Assembly: GCF_900156475.1 (NCBI RefSeq)
Contig: NZ_FTNR01000001.1
Span: 496,001-560,000 of the forward strand
Source: Natronorubrum thiooxidans
GTDB taxonomy: Archaea > Halobacteriota > Halobacteria > Halobacteriales > Natrialbaceae
Reading direction: 5' to 3'
DNA length: 64,000 nucleotides
This document shows, piece after piece, positions 27,456-37,208 of the stretch. The translations under genes and the position numbers were made by a program. The notes under the pieces are model-generated. The model saw only the letters and a list, made by a program, of their open reading frames with translations. It was not told the origin of the DNA and made no database searches. Within the stretch, counting starts at the first letter, position 1; each line of letters starts with the position of its first letter.

Positions 27456-28586
27456 ATGCTGTTGGTCCTCTGTGTCGATCTCGACGACGACCTCGGTCGG
27501 AAAACCGGCTTCTCGACCCCGGTTATCGGCCGAGAGTCGGCCGAATCGGCGGCCGTCGCACTCGCGACTGCGGATCCCGAGGACTCCGACGTCAACGTGA
27601 TTTTTCAGGGCATACATATCTACGACAACCTCGACGAACGCGACGAGAGCGTCGAGGTCGCCGTCGTCACCGGCAACGACGACGGCGATGTCAACGCCAA
27701 CCGTGAGGTCGGCGACGAGGTCGACACCGTCCTCGCGAGCCTCTCGACGGCCGAAGACGTCACGGCACTCGTGGTCACCGACGGCGCACAGGACGAATCC
27801 GTCATCCCGATTATTCGCTCGCGCGTGCCGATCGATGGCGTTCGCCGCGTCGTCGTTCGGCAGGCCCAGAACCTGGAATCGATGTACTACACGATCAAAC
27901 AGGTGTTGAATGATCCCGAAACGCGCGGGACGGTGTTGATCCCGCTGGGAATCCTGCTGCTCATCTACCCGCTCGCGTTGGTCGGAGCCGTCCTCGAAAT
28001 GCCAGGGTTCGTACTCGGGACGACATCCGCGCTGCTCGGCCTGTATCTCATCTCCCGTGGCCTCGGACTCGGCAACCGGCTCGATGATGCCGTCGAGCGC
28101 GCCCGCCGGTCGCTGTACGCCGGTCGGACGACCCTGCTTGCCTACGTCGTCGCCGCGACCTTGCTCGTCCTCGGCGGCGTCAGCGGGGTGAACGCCCTCG
28201 AGGCAGAACAGAACGCGACGGCTGGTGACGTCGGCGTGCCGGTCATGCTCGCTGCACTCGTCCACGGCTCGATCCAATGGCTTGCTGCGGCGGGCGTGAC
28301 GACCAGCCTCGGCCAGATCACCGACGAGTATATCGCCGGCACGCTCGAGTGGCGCTACCTCAACGCCCCCTTTTACGTCCTCTCGATCGCCGTCGTCCTC
28401 TATGCAGTGAGCGCCTTCTTCCTCGGTGAGGTCGGGATCAGCTATCTGGCAGCGGCCCTGACGGCCGGCACGCTCTTGGGAATCGTGAGTACGCTCACGT
28501 TCGCCGTCGCCGAATCCAGACTCTCCGACTCGGGAGACGACGAGCAGGAACCGGAGGGAGAACCACGGCAACTGGACCGTGTGTGA
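27456..28586 (+). CDS. DUF373 family membrane protein
   Basis: Protein of 376 residues. The N-terminal cytosolic domain (about 1-150, LLVLCVDLDDDLGRKTGFST, then the Asp-rich TGNDDGDVNANREVGDEVD) is the archaeal DUF373 signature; the C-terminal 220 residues contain about six membrane helices. DUF373 proteins are conserved across Euryarchaeota and have no known function. The acidic N-terminal motif VDLDDD could bind a metal ion. The frame opens at 27423 (ATG), but ATG 27456 gives the conserved N-terminus. It is divergent from the radical SAM gene. Confidence 0.85.
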   Translation: MLLVLCVDLDDDLGRKTGFSTPVIGRESAESAAVALATADPEDSDVNVIFQGIHIYDNLDERDESVEVAVVTGNDDGDVNANREVGDEVDTVLASLSTAEDVTALVVTDGAQDESVIPIIRSRVPIDGVRRVVVRQAQNLESMYYTIKQVLNDPETRGTVLIPLGILLLIYPLALVGAVLEMPGFVLGTTSALLGLYLISRGLGLGNRLDDAVERARRSLYAGRTTLLAYVVAATLLVLGGVSGVNALEAEQNATAGDVGVPVMLAALVHGSIQWLAAAGVTTSLGQITDEYIAGTLEWRYLNAPFYVLSIAVVLYAVSAFFLGEVGISYLAAALTAGTLLGIVSTLTFAVAESRLSDSGDDEQEPEGEPRQLDRV

Positions 28587-28698
28587 TCGCGGTCGCGCCG
28601 AAACTGACCGACAGCAGTCCGTATGAGTCGCAGTACGGGCCCACGCCACAGTGATTGCGCCGGAACGGACCTCGGATAACGGCGAGAACCGCGACGAG

Positions 28699-29541
28699 TT
28701 AGCGCTCGCGTTCGACGACGAACTCCGCGAGTTCGAGCAGATACGCTCTGGCCGCCGGATCGACGACCTCGATACGGTCTAAGGCGTCGATCGCTCGATC
28801 GGACTCGGCTCGAGCGCGGGCGTTGGCTTCGTCGGGGGTGAGATCGGTCACCTGGACGACCGACGGGCGCTCGAGGGCGGCGTCGTGGCCGGTCGGTTTG
28901 CCCAGTTCGTCGGCATCTGCGATCGCATCCAGGACGTCGTCTCTGATCTGGAAGGCGACACCGACTCGTTCGGCGTATTCTCCAAGGGCTTCGACGGTGA
29001 CGGGGTCGGAGCCGGCAGCGATGGCCCCGAGTTCGGCGGCGGCCCGAAACAGCGCACCCGTCTTGCGTCGGGCCAGCGTCATATACTCCGCTTCGTTTGC
29101 TGGCTTTGCCGAAAGTTCGGTCGCCTCGCCGATCCCGAGTTCGACCATCGATTCAGCGACGACCTGCATGGCATCCGGGTCGGCCGAAAAGAGGGCAAAC
29201 GCCTCGCCGAGTAGCCCATCGCTCGAGACGATCGCTGGGCCGTAGCCGAACTCGGCCCACGCGCTGGTCGTTCCGCGACGCAGTTCCGAGCGGTCGATAA
29301 TATCGTCGATCACGAGCGATGCGCTATGGACGAGTTCGATGCCGACACCGAAATCGACTGCCTCCTCGGCTGTCCCGCCGACGGTTTCACAAGCTAACAG
29401 CGTCACCATCGGTCGGACGCGCTTGCCGCCCGACAGCGCCGTGTGGCGTACCTCCTCTCTGAGCGTATCCGGCTCGAGGCCGTCGATCACCTCGACGAGA
29501 CGCGCTTCGATCAGCGCCCGACGACGCTCCAGACGTTCCAT
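28699..29541 (-). CDS. idsA: Polyprenyl (geranylgeranyl-type) diphosphate synthase
   Basis: Trans-prenyltransferase of 280 residues. The first aspartate-rich motif is SLVIDDIIDRSELRRG (DDxxD) and the second FQIRDDVLDAIAD. The N-terminal GGKRVRPMVTLLACE binds the allylic or isopentenyl substrate. It makes C20 (or C25) diphosphate for archaeal ether lipids, carotenoids and quinone tails. Slightly shorter than typical GGPP synthases (about 320-350), mainly because the N-terminus is trimmed and the C-terminal helices are compact. The chain length is not predictable with confidence from what I can see. No terminator-like T-run was found after it. Confidence 0.9.
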   Translation of the reverse strand: MERLERRRALIEARLVEVIDGLEPDTLREEVRHTALSGGKRVRPMVTLLACETVGGTAEEAVDFGVGIELVHSASLVIDDIIDRSELRRGTTSAWAEFGYGPAIVSSDGLLGEAFALFSADPDAMQVVAESMVELGIGEATELSAKPANEAEYMTLARRKTGALFRAAAELGAIAAGSDPVTVEALGEYAERVGVAFQIRDDVLDAIADADELGKPTGHDAALERPSVVQVTDLTPDEANARARAESDRAIDALDRIEVVDPAARAYLLELAEFVVERER

Positions 29542-29795
29542 TGCCAGCGCTTAGGACGGGGGTAAAAAGTAGGTGACGGATCACAAGCCAGGTTTTCCAC
29601 TCGAGGTCGTGATGTTCACTCTCGTGTGAAAATCCGCCCGTCGAGCGTAACGCGCTCGCTGCGCGTCTCACTGTCGTCCCAAACCGAGCAAAAAGGCCCG
29701 AATCCAGTCACAGTCAGTTCGACCCACACAGCTCGCGGGTCGTTCCTTCCCGCTCGCGTTTCCGAGAGTGGGGCCTGCGCAGGGCGCGCGCTCGC

Positions 29796-30749
29796 TTACT
29801 GGAACTCTTCGGTCAGCGCCGGGACGACGTCGAAGAGGTCGTCGTGGATCGCGTAATCGGCGATGTCCATGATGGGCGCATTGGGGTCCGTGTTGATCGC
29901 GACGATCGTATCGGAGCCTTTCATGCCAGCGACGTGCTGGACGGCACCCGAAATACCGATGGCGATGTAGACGTCAGGTGTGACGACCTTCCCGGACTGG
30001 CCGACCTGCCGGTTCTTCGGCAGCCAGCCGTTGTCGACGATCGGGCGCGACGAGGAGACTGTTGCGTCGAGTGCCTCAGCGAGTTCCTCGATGATCGGGA
30101 TGTTGTCCTCCTCTTCGATCCCACGGCCAACAGAGACAAGCACGTCCGCCTCGCTGATGTCGACGTCGCCGCCGCCGACTTCCTCGAAGCCGGTGACGGT
30201 CGAGCCGATCGCGTCCTCGTCGATCTCGGCGTCGAAGGCCTCGATGGCAGCGTCGCCCGTGCCCTCGGCCTGCGGCCACTCGGCACTTCGGATCGTGACG
30301 ACGGCTTCACCCTCGAGTTCGTTTGTCGTCTCGACTTTGCCGCCGTACATTTCGCGGGTGGCGATCAGCGTCTCGCCGTCGGTCTCGAGACCGATCGTGT
30401 CGGTGACGATCGGGAGGTCGAGTTCGTTGGCGACGGCGGGTGCGTAGTCGAGCCCGTTGACGCTGTTCGGTGCGAGGACGTACTGTGGCGCGAGTTCGTC
30501 GTAGAGCTGCGTGATCGTCTGCGTGTAGACGTCGTGGTTGAACTCCTCGCCGTAGTCGACGGTGTGGATGGCGTCGACGCCTTCACGATCGAGTTTCTCC
30601 GCGAACTCGTCGACAGTGCCGCTGATCACGGCGAGATGGAGGTCGCCGCCGGTTTCGTCGGCCAGCTCTCGTCCGGCAGTGATGATCTCGTAGCTCACAT
30701 CGCGCAGTTCGCCGCGGCGGTGGTCAGTAACTGCAAGGACGTCCGTCAT
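29796..30749 (-). CDS. etfA: Electron transfer flavoprotein alpha subunit
   Basis: Protein of 317 residues. The C-terminal FAD-binding domain carries [40 protein letters not shown], the FAD loop [20 protein letters not shown] and [20 protein letters not shown], all diagnostic. It accepts electrons from acyl-CoA and other flavin dehydrogenases together with EtfB and passes them to an ETF:quinone oxidoreductase. Start ATG 30749 overlaps the etfB stop by 4 bases. The partner quinone oxidoreductase (FixC-type) is not in the window. Confidence 0.95.
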   Translation of the reverse strand: MTDVLAVTDHRRGELRDVSYEIITAGRELADETGGDLHLAVISGTVDEFAEKLDREGVDAIHTVDYGEEFNHDVYTQTITQLYDELAPQYVLAPNSVNGLDYAPAVANELDLPIVTDTIGLETDGETLIATREMYGGKVETTNELEGEAVVTIRSAEWPQAEGTGDAAIEAFDAEIDEDAIGSTVTGFEEVGGGDVDISEADVLVSVGRGIEEEDNIPIIEELAEALDATVSSSRPIVDNGWLPKNRQVGQSGKVVTPDVYIAIGISGAVQHVAGMKGSDTIVAINTDPNAPIMDIADYAIHDDLFDVVPALTEEFQ

Positions 30750-31540
30750 TGTGTCACCCCCTTCTCGCGAAGCAGGTCACCGAGCTCCGATGCGGTCTCG
30801 TCGGCACTGCCCTCCCAGATCGTCGCGTCGCTCTCGCTCTCGGGTTCGTACATCTCAGTCAGCTCGAGTTGGGCTTCGATCGCGCTCTCGTCGATGCCGA
30901 TGTCGGCGAGGGCCTGGACGTCAAGCTCTTTGCGCTGGGCCTGTCGAATGCCACGCAGGCTCGCATAGCGTGGCTCGTTGATCCCCGTCTGGATCGTCAG
31001 GACCGCTGGCAGGTCGATCTCGGTCAGCTCCTCGACACCGCCCTCCAGTTCGCGTCGTACCGAGGCGACGCCGTCCTCGAGGTCGTGCTCGAGAGAGTTG
31101 ACGACGGCTCCCCACTGTGCACCGATCTCTTCGGCCAGCGAGACGCCAGTCGCGCCGAAGCTGTCGTCACCAGCTTGGACCCCCGTCAGTACGAGGTCTG
31201 GATCCTCCGCCTCGACGACGGCGCTCAGGATCTCCGTCTTCGCGTTGACGTCGAGTAAGTCGACGCCTTCGAGTGCGTCGTCCCAGACGCGGACAGCGCG
31301 GTCGGCACCTTTCGCGAGGGCCTGTCGGATGGTCTGTTCGCACTCTTCCGGCCCGATTGTGACCGTGACGACTTCGTCCGCGAGTCCGGCCTCCTGGAGC
31401 TGAACTGCCTCTTCGACGGCGTAATCGTCCCACTCGTTGAGGTCGGCACCGAGGTACTGGGATGCGATTTCAGTCCCCTCGATCTCGAACTCGTCTTCGA
31501 CGGTCGCGACTTCTTTGACCGTAACGAGGATTTTCATCAT
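30746..31540 (-). CDS. etfB: Electron transfer flavoprotein beta subunit
   Basis: Protein of 264 residues. KILVTVKEVATVEDEFEIEG opens the fold; the AMP-binding and partner-recognition regions are VLTGVQAGDDSFGATGVSLA and LPAVLTIQTGINEPRYASLR, as in ETF-beta. The C-terminal extension (EMYEPESESDATIWEGSADE) is acidic. Two adjacent ATG codons (31540, 31537) are possible starts. First gene of an etfBA operon with 4-base overlap. Confidence 0.95.
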   Translation of the reverse strand: MMKILVTVKEVATVEDEFEIEGTEIASQYLGADLNEWDDYAVEEAVQLQEAGLADEVVTVTIGPEECEQTIRQALAKGADRAVRVWDDALEGVDLLDVNAKTEILSAVVEAEDPDLVLTGVQAGDDSFGATGVSLAEEIGAQWGAVVNSLEHDLEDGVASVRRELEGGVEELTEIDLPAVLTIQTGINEPRYASLRGIRQAQRKELDVQALADIGIDESAIEAQLELTEMYEPESESDATIWEGSADETASELGDLLREKGVTQ

Positions 31541-31743
31541 CTATCACTGCTACGTCCGTGCCGTAAACCTTTTCGAAACGGCCCGTCAGGTGATCGCCGT
31601 TCATTTACCAACAGTTACCGATCGCGCCAACCAACATTACGTCTCCTCTCACATGGCCGAGAGATGCTACCAGCGTTTTTGGCTACTCCGAATTCGATCC
31701 CCAAGACGGAAACGGTTTAACGACGCCACTGGTAGTACGCCGT

Positions 31744-32226
31744 ATGGCAGACTGTCCACTTTCCGACGACTGTCCGAGCTTTTCTGAACGGATCTCTGGA
31801 ATGGGGTGTAGCCACTACGGGGATCGGGGTGGCAAGGAGTGGTGCAATCATTACAGCCAGCCGATCGAGGACCTCAAAACCCAACCGGTCAAATCGGGTC
31901 AGGAGGTCGTTATCGACGTCGTCGACATGCACGAAAGCGGAGCCGGCGTCGGTCGAACTGAGGATGGCTTTATCGTCATGGTCGACGGCGTGCTGCCGGA
32001 GGCCCGTGCTCGCGTCGAAATCACACGAGTCCACAGCAATCACGCACGCGCGAAAGAACTCGAGTTGCTGCCGATGGACCCCGACGAGGAAGCCGATGCC
32101 GATGAAACGGACGCCGACGATACCACGGCTGCTGCGGACGCCGATACGGACGAATCCAACGACGAAGACACGAAAGAAGATCGCCGCGAACGGCTCGGGA
32201 GCCGCGATAACTTCTGGGGCTCGTAA
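31744..32226 (+). CDS. TRAM domain RNA-binding protein with acidic tail
   Basis: Protein of 160 residues. The N-terminal 40 residues contain four or five cysteines and histidines (DCPLSDDCPSF, GCSHYGDRGGKEWCNHYS) that look like a zinc-binding segment. Then comes a TRAM domain (about 48-110: VKSGQEVVIDVVDMHESGAG, GFIVMVDGVLPEARARVEIT), a beta-barrel that binds RNA in TrmA/MiaB-type enzymes and in stand-alone archaeal RNA chaperones. The last 50 residues are a disordered Asp/Glu/Thr tail ending RDNFWGS. Likely a stand-alone TRAM RNA-binding protein; the target is unknown. A leaderless start at ATG 31744 is likely. Confidence 0.85.
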   Translation: MADCPLSDDCPSFSERISGMGCSHYGDRGGKEWCNHYSQPIEDLKTQPVKSGQEVVIDVVDMHESGAGVGRTEDGFIVMVDGVLPEARARVEITRVHSNHARAKELELLPMDPDEEADADETDADDTTAAADADTDESNDEDTKEDRRERLGSRDNFWGS

Positions 32227-32448
32227 TCGTCGCCCTCGAGTGCGTTCCACTGAGTGGACAGTCACCGGAACACGCTCGACGCCGTGCCGCGTTTTTGCCA
32301 ATAAGACGTACGTATCAGTCACAGCAACTGTAGCCTGATCGATGGCTGCTCGCCGTCGTCCGCGTTGTGTGGGCTCTTCGAGGCTAATCACTGCCAACTG
32401 CTCGCGATTCTCACAACAGTTTTCACGTTCTCCGTGTGTCATACTGGC

Positions 32449-33441
32449 ATGGAACGAATATCCCTGTCGAACTCCGCGTTCGAGGGCAACAACAACACGT
32501 ACCTCTTTACCGACGGGCCGGAGACGGTCCTGATCGATACCGGCGACTGGATGGCAACGACGCGCGAGCAACTCGAGGCCGCGTTCGACGAGCGCGATCT
32601 CGAGTTTGCGGACATCGATCGCATCTTTCTCACACACTGGCACGGCGACCACACGGGGCTGGCAGGCGAATTACAGGCCGCAAGCGGTGCCGAGGTGTAC
32701 GCGCATGCTGCCGATGCGCCGCTCATCGAGGGCGACGAGGACGCGTGGGCGGATCTATCCGACCGCCAGGAACGATACTTCGAGCAGTGGGGGATGCCCG
32801 AATCCAAACGGGACGTCCTCCGGGAGGTGCTGGCTGGCGGGAAGCCGACGGGCGAGTCACCGACGGTGACGACGTTCGAAGATGGCGAGACGTTTACCAT
32901 CAACGGACACGACCTCGAGGTCGTCCACACCTCGGGACACGCTGCGGGGCTCTGTATGTTCGAACTCACACGAGCTGGCCGCCGTGAGGTCGTTTCTGGG
33001 GACGCGTTACTTCCAGTCTATACGCCGAACGTCGGCGGCGCGGATATCCGTGTGGAGCGGCCACTCGAGAAATACCTGCGGGCGCTGCAGGGGATCGTCG
33101 ACGCCGACTACGCTCGAGCGTGGCCGGGCCATCGCGATCCGATCGACGATCCGGCCGCACGCGCCCAGTACATCATCGACCACCACGAGGAACGGTCGTG
33201 GCGGGTGCTCGATGCTCTCGATCGGAAGGGGCCCTGTGACACCTGGACGGTCAGCGACGACCTGTTCGGCGACCTCGAGAGCATTCACATTCTCCACGGT
33301 CCCGGCGAGTCCTACGCCCACCTGGAACACGTAGAGCGGGCTGGCACCGTCGTCAGAGAGGGCACCGAGTACCGGCTGGCCGACGGCGTCGCCGACGAAC
33401 TCGCCGCGAGCGACGAGGAGCGGTGGCCACTCGAGTACTGA
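32449..33441 (+). CDS. MBL-fold metallo-hydrolase
   Basis: Protein of 330 residues with the metallo-beta-lactamase fold: ETVLIDTGDW, the zinc signature FLTHWHGDHTGLAG (HxHxDH), a later metal ligand in VVHTSGHAAGLCMFEL and the bridging aspartate in VVSGDALLPVYTP. The C-terminal 90 residues form a winged-helix-like region (EERSWRVLDALDRKGPCDTW) seen in hydrolases of the LACTB2 type. Possible roles include thioester or RNA-end hydrolysis; not decided. The frame is open upstream to 32365, but ATG 32449 starts the conserved fold. Confidence 0.88.
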   Translation: MERISLSNSAFEGNNNTYLFTDGPETVLIDTGDWMATTREQLEAAFDERDLEFADIDRIFLTHWHGDHTGLAGELQAASGAEVYAHAADAPLIEGDEDAWADLSDRQERYFEQWGMPESKRDVLREVLAGGKPTGESPTVTTFEDGETFTINGHDLEVVHTSGHAAGLCMFELTRAGRREVVSGDALLPVYTPNVGGADIRVERPLEKYLRALQGIVDADYARAWPGHRDPIDDPAARAQYIIDHHEERSWRVLDALDRKGPCDTWTVSDDLFGDLESIHILHGPGESYAHLEHVERAGTVVREGTEYRLADGVADELAASDEERWPLEY

Positions 33442-33731
33442 TCGTCCCGGACACGCCGCGCTCAGTATGGACGCTGGCGGACTCGACCGTGCCTTCGACA
33501 GTCGCTTGCGGTCGGTGTGCGACCTTCGACGCTGTCGGCAGGCAGAGATGCTGGTTCCGTTCTCGCCGGCGACGTCACGGCTGTGCTGGCGGTTGCAGCC
33601 ACGATTCCGCTGAGTGAAGAGTCACGCTGCCGGTACAGTCTAGCCATCCGGAGAACAGATCGGGGAAGCTTTGATGCCGTCGCCGTCTTACTATTCAATA
33701 TGTATGCACGCGAGAGCCGGGGGTACCGAGA
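33442..33731. other. Intergenic stretch without convincing gene
   Basis: The 290 bases between the MBL gene and the Tfx-like gene hold only short open frames with biased, arginine-rich or low-quality translations. A TTACTATTCAATATG box near 33688-33702 probably serves as promoter for the Tfx-like gene. Nothing else recognised. Confidence 0.5.
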
Positions 33732-34205
33732 GTGGGGGCGATCACCGTGATCGACGAGGTCGAGGCACTCCTCGAGGATATCGGGTTCGAGCCGGAGACG
33801 AGCGTGCTGACCCACCGGCAGGCGCAGGTGCTCGCGTTACGCGAACGCGGCATTTCACAGGCCGATATTGCCGATGCACTCGGAACGTCACGAGCGAACG
33901 TCTCATCGGTCGAATCGAGCGCCAGAGAGAACTTATCGAAAGCTCGTGAGACGGTCGCCTTCGCGGAAGCGCTCCGGGCACCGGTTCGCGTCCGGGTGCC
34001 GACGGGAACCGACCTCTATGACGTGCCACAGCTCGTTTACGAGGCCTGTGACGAACAGGGCGTCAAGGTCGATCACACCGCGCCGGATCTCATGAAAGCC
34101 GTCAGCGACGCTGCCGGCCCCGCAGTCTCGGGACGCGAGATTTCGACGCCGCTGATCGTCGGCGTCACTGCCGAGGGGATGGTTCGCGTCCGCCACCAGG
34201 AGTGA
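33732..34205 (+). CDS. Tfx family DNA-binding protein
   Basis: Protein of 157 residues. The helix-turn-helix covers about residues 22-60: SVLTHRQAQVLALRERGISQ, then ADIADALGTSRANVSSVESS, a strong match to Tfx, the regulator first described at the molybdenum formylmethanofuran dehydrogenase operon of Methanothermobacter. The C-terminal domain (VRVRVPTGTDLYDVPQLVYE onward) is the conserved Tfx ligand or dimer domain. Starts are GTG at 33732 or 33747; an upstream ATG at 33703 is in another frame. In haloarchaea its targets are unknown since methanogenesis genes are absent. Confidence 0.85.
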   Translation: MGAITVIDEVEALLEDIGFEPETSVLTHRQAQVLALRERGISQADIADALGTSRANVSSVESSARENLSKARETVAFAEALRAPVRVRVPTGTDLYDVPQLVYEACDEQGVKVDHTAPDLMKAVSDAAGPAVSGREISTPLIVGVTAEGMVRVRHQE

Positions 34206-34350
34206 GACGAGTTGCTGTCCGTCTGCGTCGCTCCTCGAGGATGCGAGCGACGCCCGTCGACGAACGGCTGGTCGAACCGGTTGACTGATCGTCGGGAAAC
34301 AGTATCGCGGACCGACAGACCGAAACGAATCCGTCTCGTATCGAGGGGTA

Positions 34351-35013
34351 ATGCCGTCCGATCTGCCGGAGTCGTTGGCCGCGTCGTGGCGTCCGCTTGG
34401 AACGCGAACGGGGACGATGAACGTCCTCATCCTCTCGATTACTGCAGAGACGACGCTGTACGAACCCATCGATCGCGCCGACCAACTGGCAGCAGTCAGT
34501 GCCAGCGAGATTCCGGTTCGCTCGCTGTTTGCCGTCGATCTCTCGTTTTCGCCACCACTGCCGAACGTCGGCATTCCACCATCGTCGGTGTTCTCTCAGG
34601 CAGCCCCCAAAGCCAAACGGCAGTTCATCGAGACGATCGAGGACGAGGGGCTGGTCATCGACGGCACGCGAAACAGCCTCGAGTTCGAAGCAGCAAACGG
34701 GGAGTCGGGTGTCTGGTACGTCATCGACGCGGGCTACCCCGTCGACCCTGACCTGTTGGGTGTCGAACTCGACGCGATCGATGCCGAGGTCCACGTCGCC
34801 GTCTGGCCGACCGAGACGAGCTACGGGATGGCGGGAGGCACGGTGCCACTCGAGAGCGTCGCCGACGTCGCCGGCGAGACGGGAGCGGAGCTCGACAACC
34901 TGCTGTCCGCCCCGGAGGTCGACCCGGAACGCGACCGCGAGACGATCGCGGAACTGGTCCGGACGATCGCCCTCGAGACCGACGCCGAGCCCGACACCGA
35001 AACCGACGAGTGA
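34351..35013 (+). CDS. Conserved haloarchaeal protein of unknown function
   Basis: Soluble protein of 220 residues, strongly acidic in the last 50 (ending DAEPDTETDE). It has alternating strands such as VRSLFAVDLSFSPPLPNVGI and a helix around SVFSQAAPKAKRQFIETIED, but no motif that I can name. A second in-frame ATG at 34417 would remove 22 residues. Codon use matches its neighbours, so the gene is real. It precedes the Bat-type regulator by 135 bases on the same strand, without evident link. Confidence 0.7.
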   Translation: MPSDLPESLAASWRPLGTRTGTMNVLILSITAETTLYEPIDRADQLAAVSASEIPVRSLFAVDLSFSPPLPNVGIPPSSVFSQAAPKAKRQFIETIEDEGLVIDGTRNSLEFEAANGESGVWYVIDAGYPVDPDLLGVELDAIDAEVHVAVWPTETSYGMAGGTVPLESVADVAGETGAELDNLLSAPEVDPERDRETIAELVRTIALETDAEPDTETDE

Positions 35014-35148
35014 CGATTGGCCGCGGCGATCGCTGGCCCCCGATATCGATCCGGTCGATTGTGACCACCAGTTTACGGAGCACGGTGCTGATGCGCCAAA
35101 AACCGTGTCAACCGCTATATTTTTGCGACTGGGTCACACGCGACAGAT

Positions 35149-37116
35149 ATGGGAGACGAGCGGCGATCGATCGAGGCCGATTCCAGGCGAGAGGATGACT
35201 CGAGTGTCGACCTCGAGGCCGCGTTCGATCGGATCGCCGATGGGATCTACACCCTCGATGCCGAGGGACGGTGTACGGCCGTCAACGACCGTGCGAGGGC
35301 GCTGTTCGGACAGGAGACCGGGACTGTCGCGGCTACAGCGGCGGAGCCACCGATCGACACGATTCGGGCGCTCTTTGGGAACGCCCACGAACGCGCCCTC
35401 GAGTCCCAACAGCCGATCACGGTCGAACGGTTCCACGACGCGGCCGACGACTGGCTCGAGGCGCGGTGTTATCCGGACGAGACGGGCGTCACCGTCGTCG
35501 TTCGGGAGATCACCGAGCGCAAGGAGCGAGAGCAAACGCTCGCGGACGGGAACAGACGGCTGCGATCGATCTTCGAGAACGCACACGATGCGATCCTCGT
35601 CGGTGACACAGACGAAATCGTCGCTGCCAACCCGGCCGCAAGCGAGTTGCTCGGCGTCGACCGGTCGGAACTGCACGGCCGCTCGCTCGAGGAGTTTATT
35701 CACGACGACTATGACGTTGAGTCGGCCTGGGCGGCACTCCTCGAGCAGGGACGGCTCCATGGGTCGTTCTCGCTGGCTCGGCCCGACGGCACCGACCGAA
35801 TCGTCGAGTACAACGCCGTCGCCGACGTCTTGCCCGGGACCCATCTCTCCATCCTCCGAGACGTCACCAACAGTCGCCGGCGTAAACGCCAACTCGAGCG
35901 CCAGCGTGAACGGCTGACGGCGCTCGATCACGTCAACAGCGTCGTCCGCGAGATCAACGACGCGATCGTCAACGGCTCGAACAGAACGCATCTCGAGCGG
36001 GTGACCTGCGAGTCGCTGGCCGACTCGCCGTCGTATGAGTTCGCCTTTATTGCGGACGTCGATACCAGATCGAAACGGATCACACACAGTGTCGAGGCGG
36101 GGATCGACGACTACGTCGAGACGATTCCGCTATCGACGGACGCCAACGACCCCGCCGGCCGCGGGCCGGCCGGAACTGCCATCCGAACGGGAACGATGCA
36201 GGTGTCGACCGATGTCTTCGAAGACCCGTCGTTCGAACCCTGGCGCGACGATGCCCGCGAGCACGGCTACAACTCGGCGGCTGCGATCCCGATCATCCAC
36301 GACGACGTCTTATACGGCGTCCTCGGTGTGACGAGTGCCCGTCGGAACGCGTTCACCAACGAGGAACGGGACGTCATCGGCCAACTCGGTGACGTCCTGG
36401 GACACGCGATTGCCGCCCTCGAGCGCCGGCGTGTCCTCCTGGGCGACGAACTGATCGAACTCGAACTCGTCATCGACGACGCCGTCGCGCTCTTCGACGG
36501 CCCCTCGATGACGGGCCACTCCGTCTGGTTCGACCGCGTCATCCGAATCGACGAAAAGCAGTATCTCGAGTACGGGACGACGGCCTCCGAGACAGTGCCG
36601 ATGGTCGAAGCACTCGTCGCATGTATCCCACACTGGGAGCAGCTATCCGTCCTCGACGAGTCAGCCGCCGAGGTGACCTTCGAGTTGACCATCAGCTCAC
36701 CGCCAATGGTCGGCGTCATCGACGCCTACGGCGGCTACGTCGAGGCGGCAGCCATCCACGACGGCGACTACACCGTGACGACCCACTTCCCGACCGGAAC
36801 GGACGTTCGAAGCCTCGTCGACGACCTCACCGACGTCTATCCCGGGACGCGAACGGTCGCCCGCCGACAGGTCACGCCCTCGAGGGAGTCGGTCGAGCAG
36901 CTTCGAAACCGTCTGGCTGCGACGTTGACCGACCGCCAGCGAACAGCCCTCGAGACGGCCTACTACAGCGGCTACTTCGAGTGGCCCCGCAACAGTTCCG
37001 GCGAGGAGGTTGCCGAGACGATGGGCGTGGCCCCCGCAACGTTTCACGAGCATTTCCGGGCGGCCCAGCGAAAACTCCTCACGGCAATCCTCGATGAACC
37101 GGAGACAGTCCGCTAG
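35149..37116 (+). CDS. PAS/GAF bacterio-opsin activator-type (HTH-10) regulator
   Basis: Protein of 655 residues. Order: PAS (about 25-120, FDRIADGIYTLDAEGRCTAV), second PAS (about 140-245, IFENAHDAILVGDTDEIVAA), GAF (about 265-420), the BAT/GAF-HTH associated domain (about 435-590), and a C-terminal HTH-10 (about 600-650: LTDRQRTALETAYYSGYFEW, then VAETMGVAPATFHEHFRAAQ). This layout is that of Bat, the bacterio-opsin activator, and its many haloarchaeal paralogues. It has no kinase domain: the sensor domains act directly on the DNA-binding domain. The ligand may be redox, light or a small molecule; no rhodopsin or carotenoid gene is in the window, so its target is not evident. Confidence 0.9.
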   Translation: MGDERRSIEADSRREDDSSVDLEAAFDRIADGIYTLDAEGRCTAVNDRARALFGQETGTVAATAAEPPIDTIRALFGNAHERALESQQPITVERFHDAADDWLEARCYPDETGVTVVVREITERKEREQTLADGNRRLRSIFENAHDAILVGDTDEIVAANPAASELLGVDRSELHGRSLEEFIHDDYDVESAWAALLEQGRLHGSFSLARPDGTDRIVEYNAVADVLPGTHLSILRDVTNSRRRKRQLERQRERLTALDHVNSVVREINDAIVNGSNRTHLERVTCESLADSPSYEFAFIADVDTRSKRITHSVEAGIDDYVETIPLSTDANDPAGRGPAGTAIRTGTMQVSTDVFEDPSFEPWRDDAREHGYNSAAAIPIIHDDVLYGVLGVTSARRNAFTNEERDVIGQLGDVLGHAIAALERRRVLLGDELIELELVIDDAVALFDGPSMTGHSVWFDRVIRIDEKQYLEYGTTASETVPMVEALVACIPHWEQLSVLDESAAEVTFELTISSPPMVGVIDAYGGYVEAAAIHDGDYTVTTHFPTGTDVRSLVDDLTDVYPGTRTVARRQVTPSRESVEQLRNRLAATLTDRQRTALETAYYSGYFEWPRNSSGEEVAETMGVAPATFHEHFRAAQRKLLTAILDEPETVR

Positions 37117-37208
37117 GAGATGACCGACGATCCCTGACTGGCGGGACCGTGACTCACGCCGCTCCTAACGTGGCGGGATTGATTACGGCGTCGCACCACG
37201 TATCGCGT

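Noticed and set aside
27354-28649. Minus-strand open frame of 431 codons opposite the DUF373 gene
   Set aside because: The plus-strand product has family signature and membrane helices; the antisense product is a biased His/Arg/Asp mixture.
29542-29795. Gap after the prenyl synthase searched for a tRNA or small gene
   Set aside because: No cloverleaf, TPsiC-like box or credible frame; only a weak GAGCG/CGCTC stem.
33467-33613. 48-codon frame between the MBL and Tfx-like genes
   Set aside because: Composition is Arg/Cys-rich and unlike the acidic proteome; no start signal.
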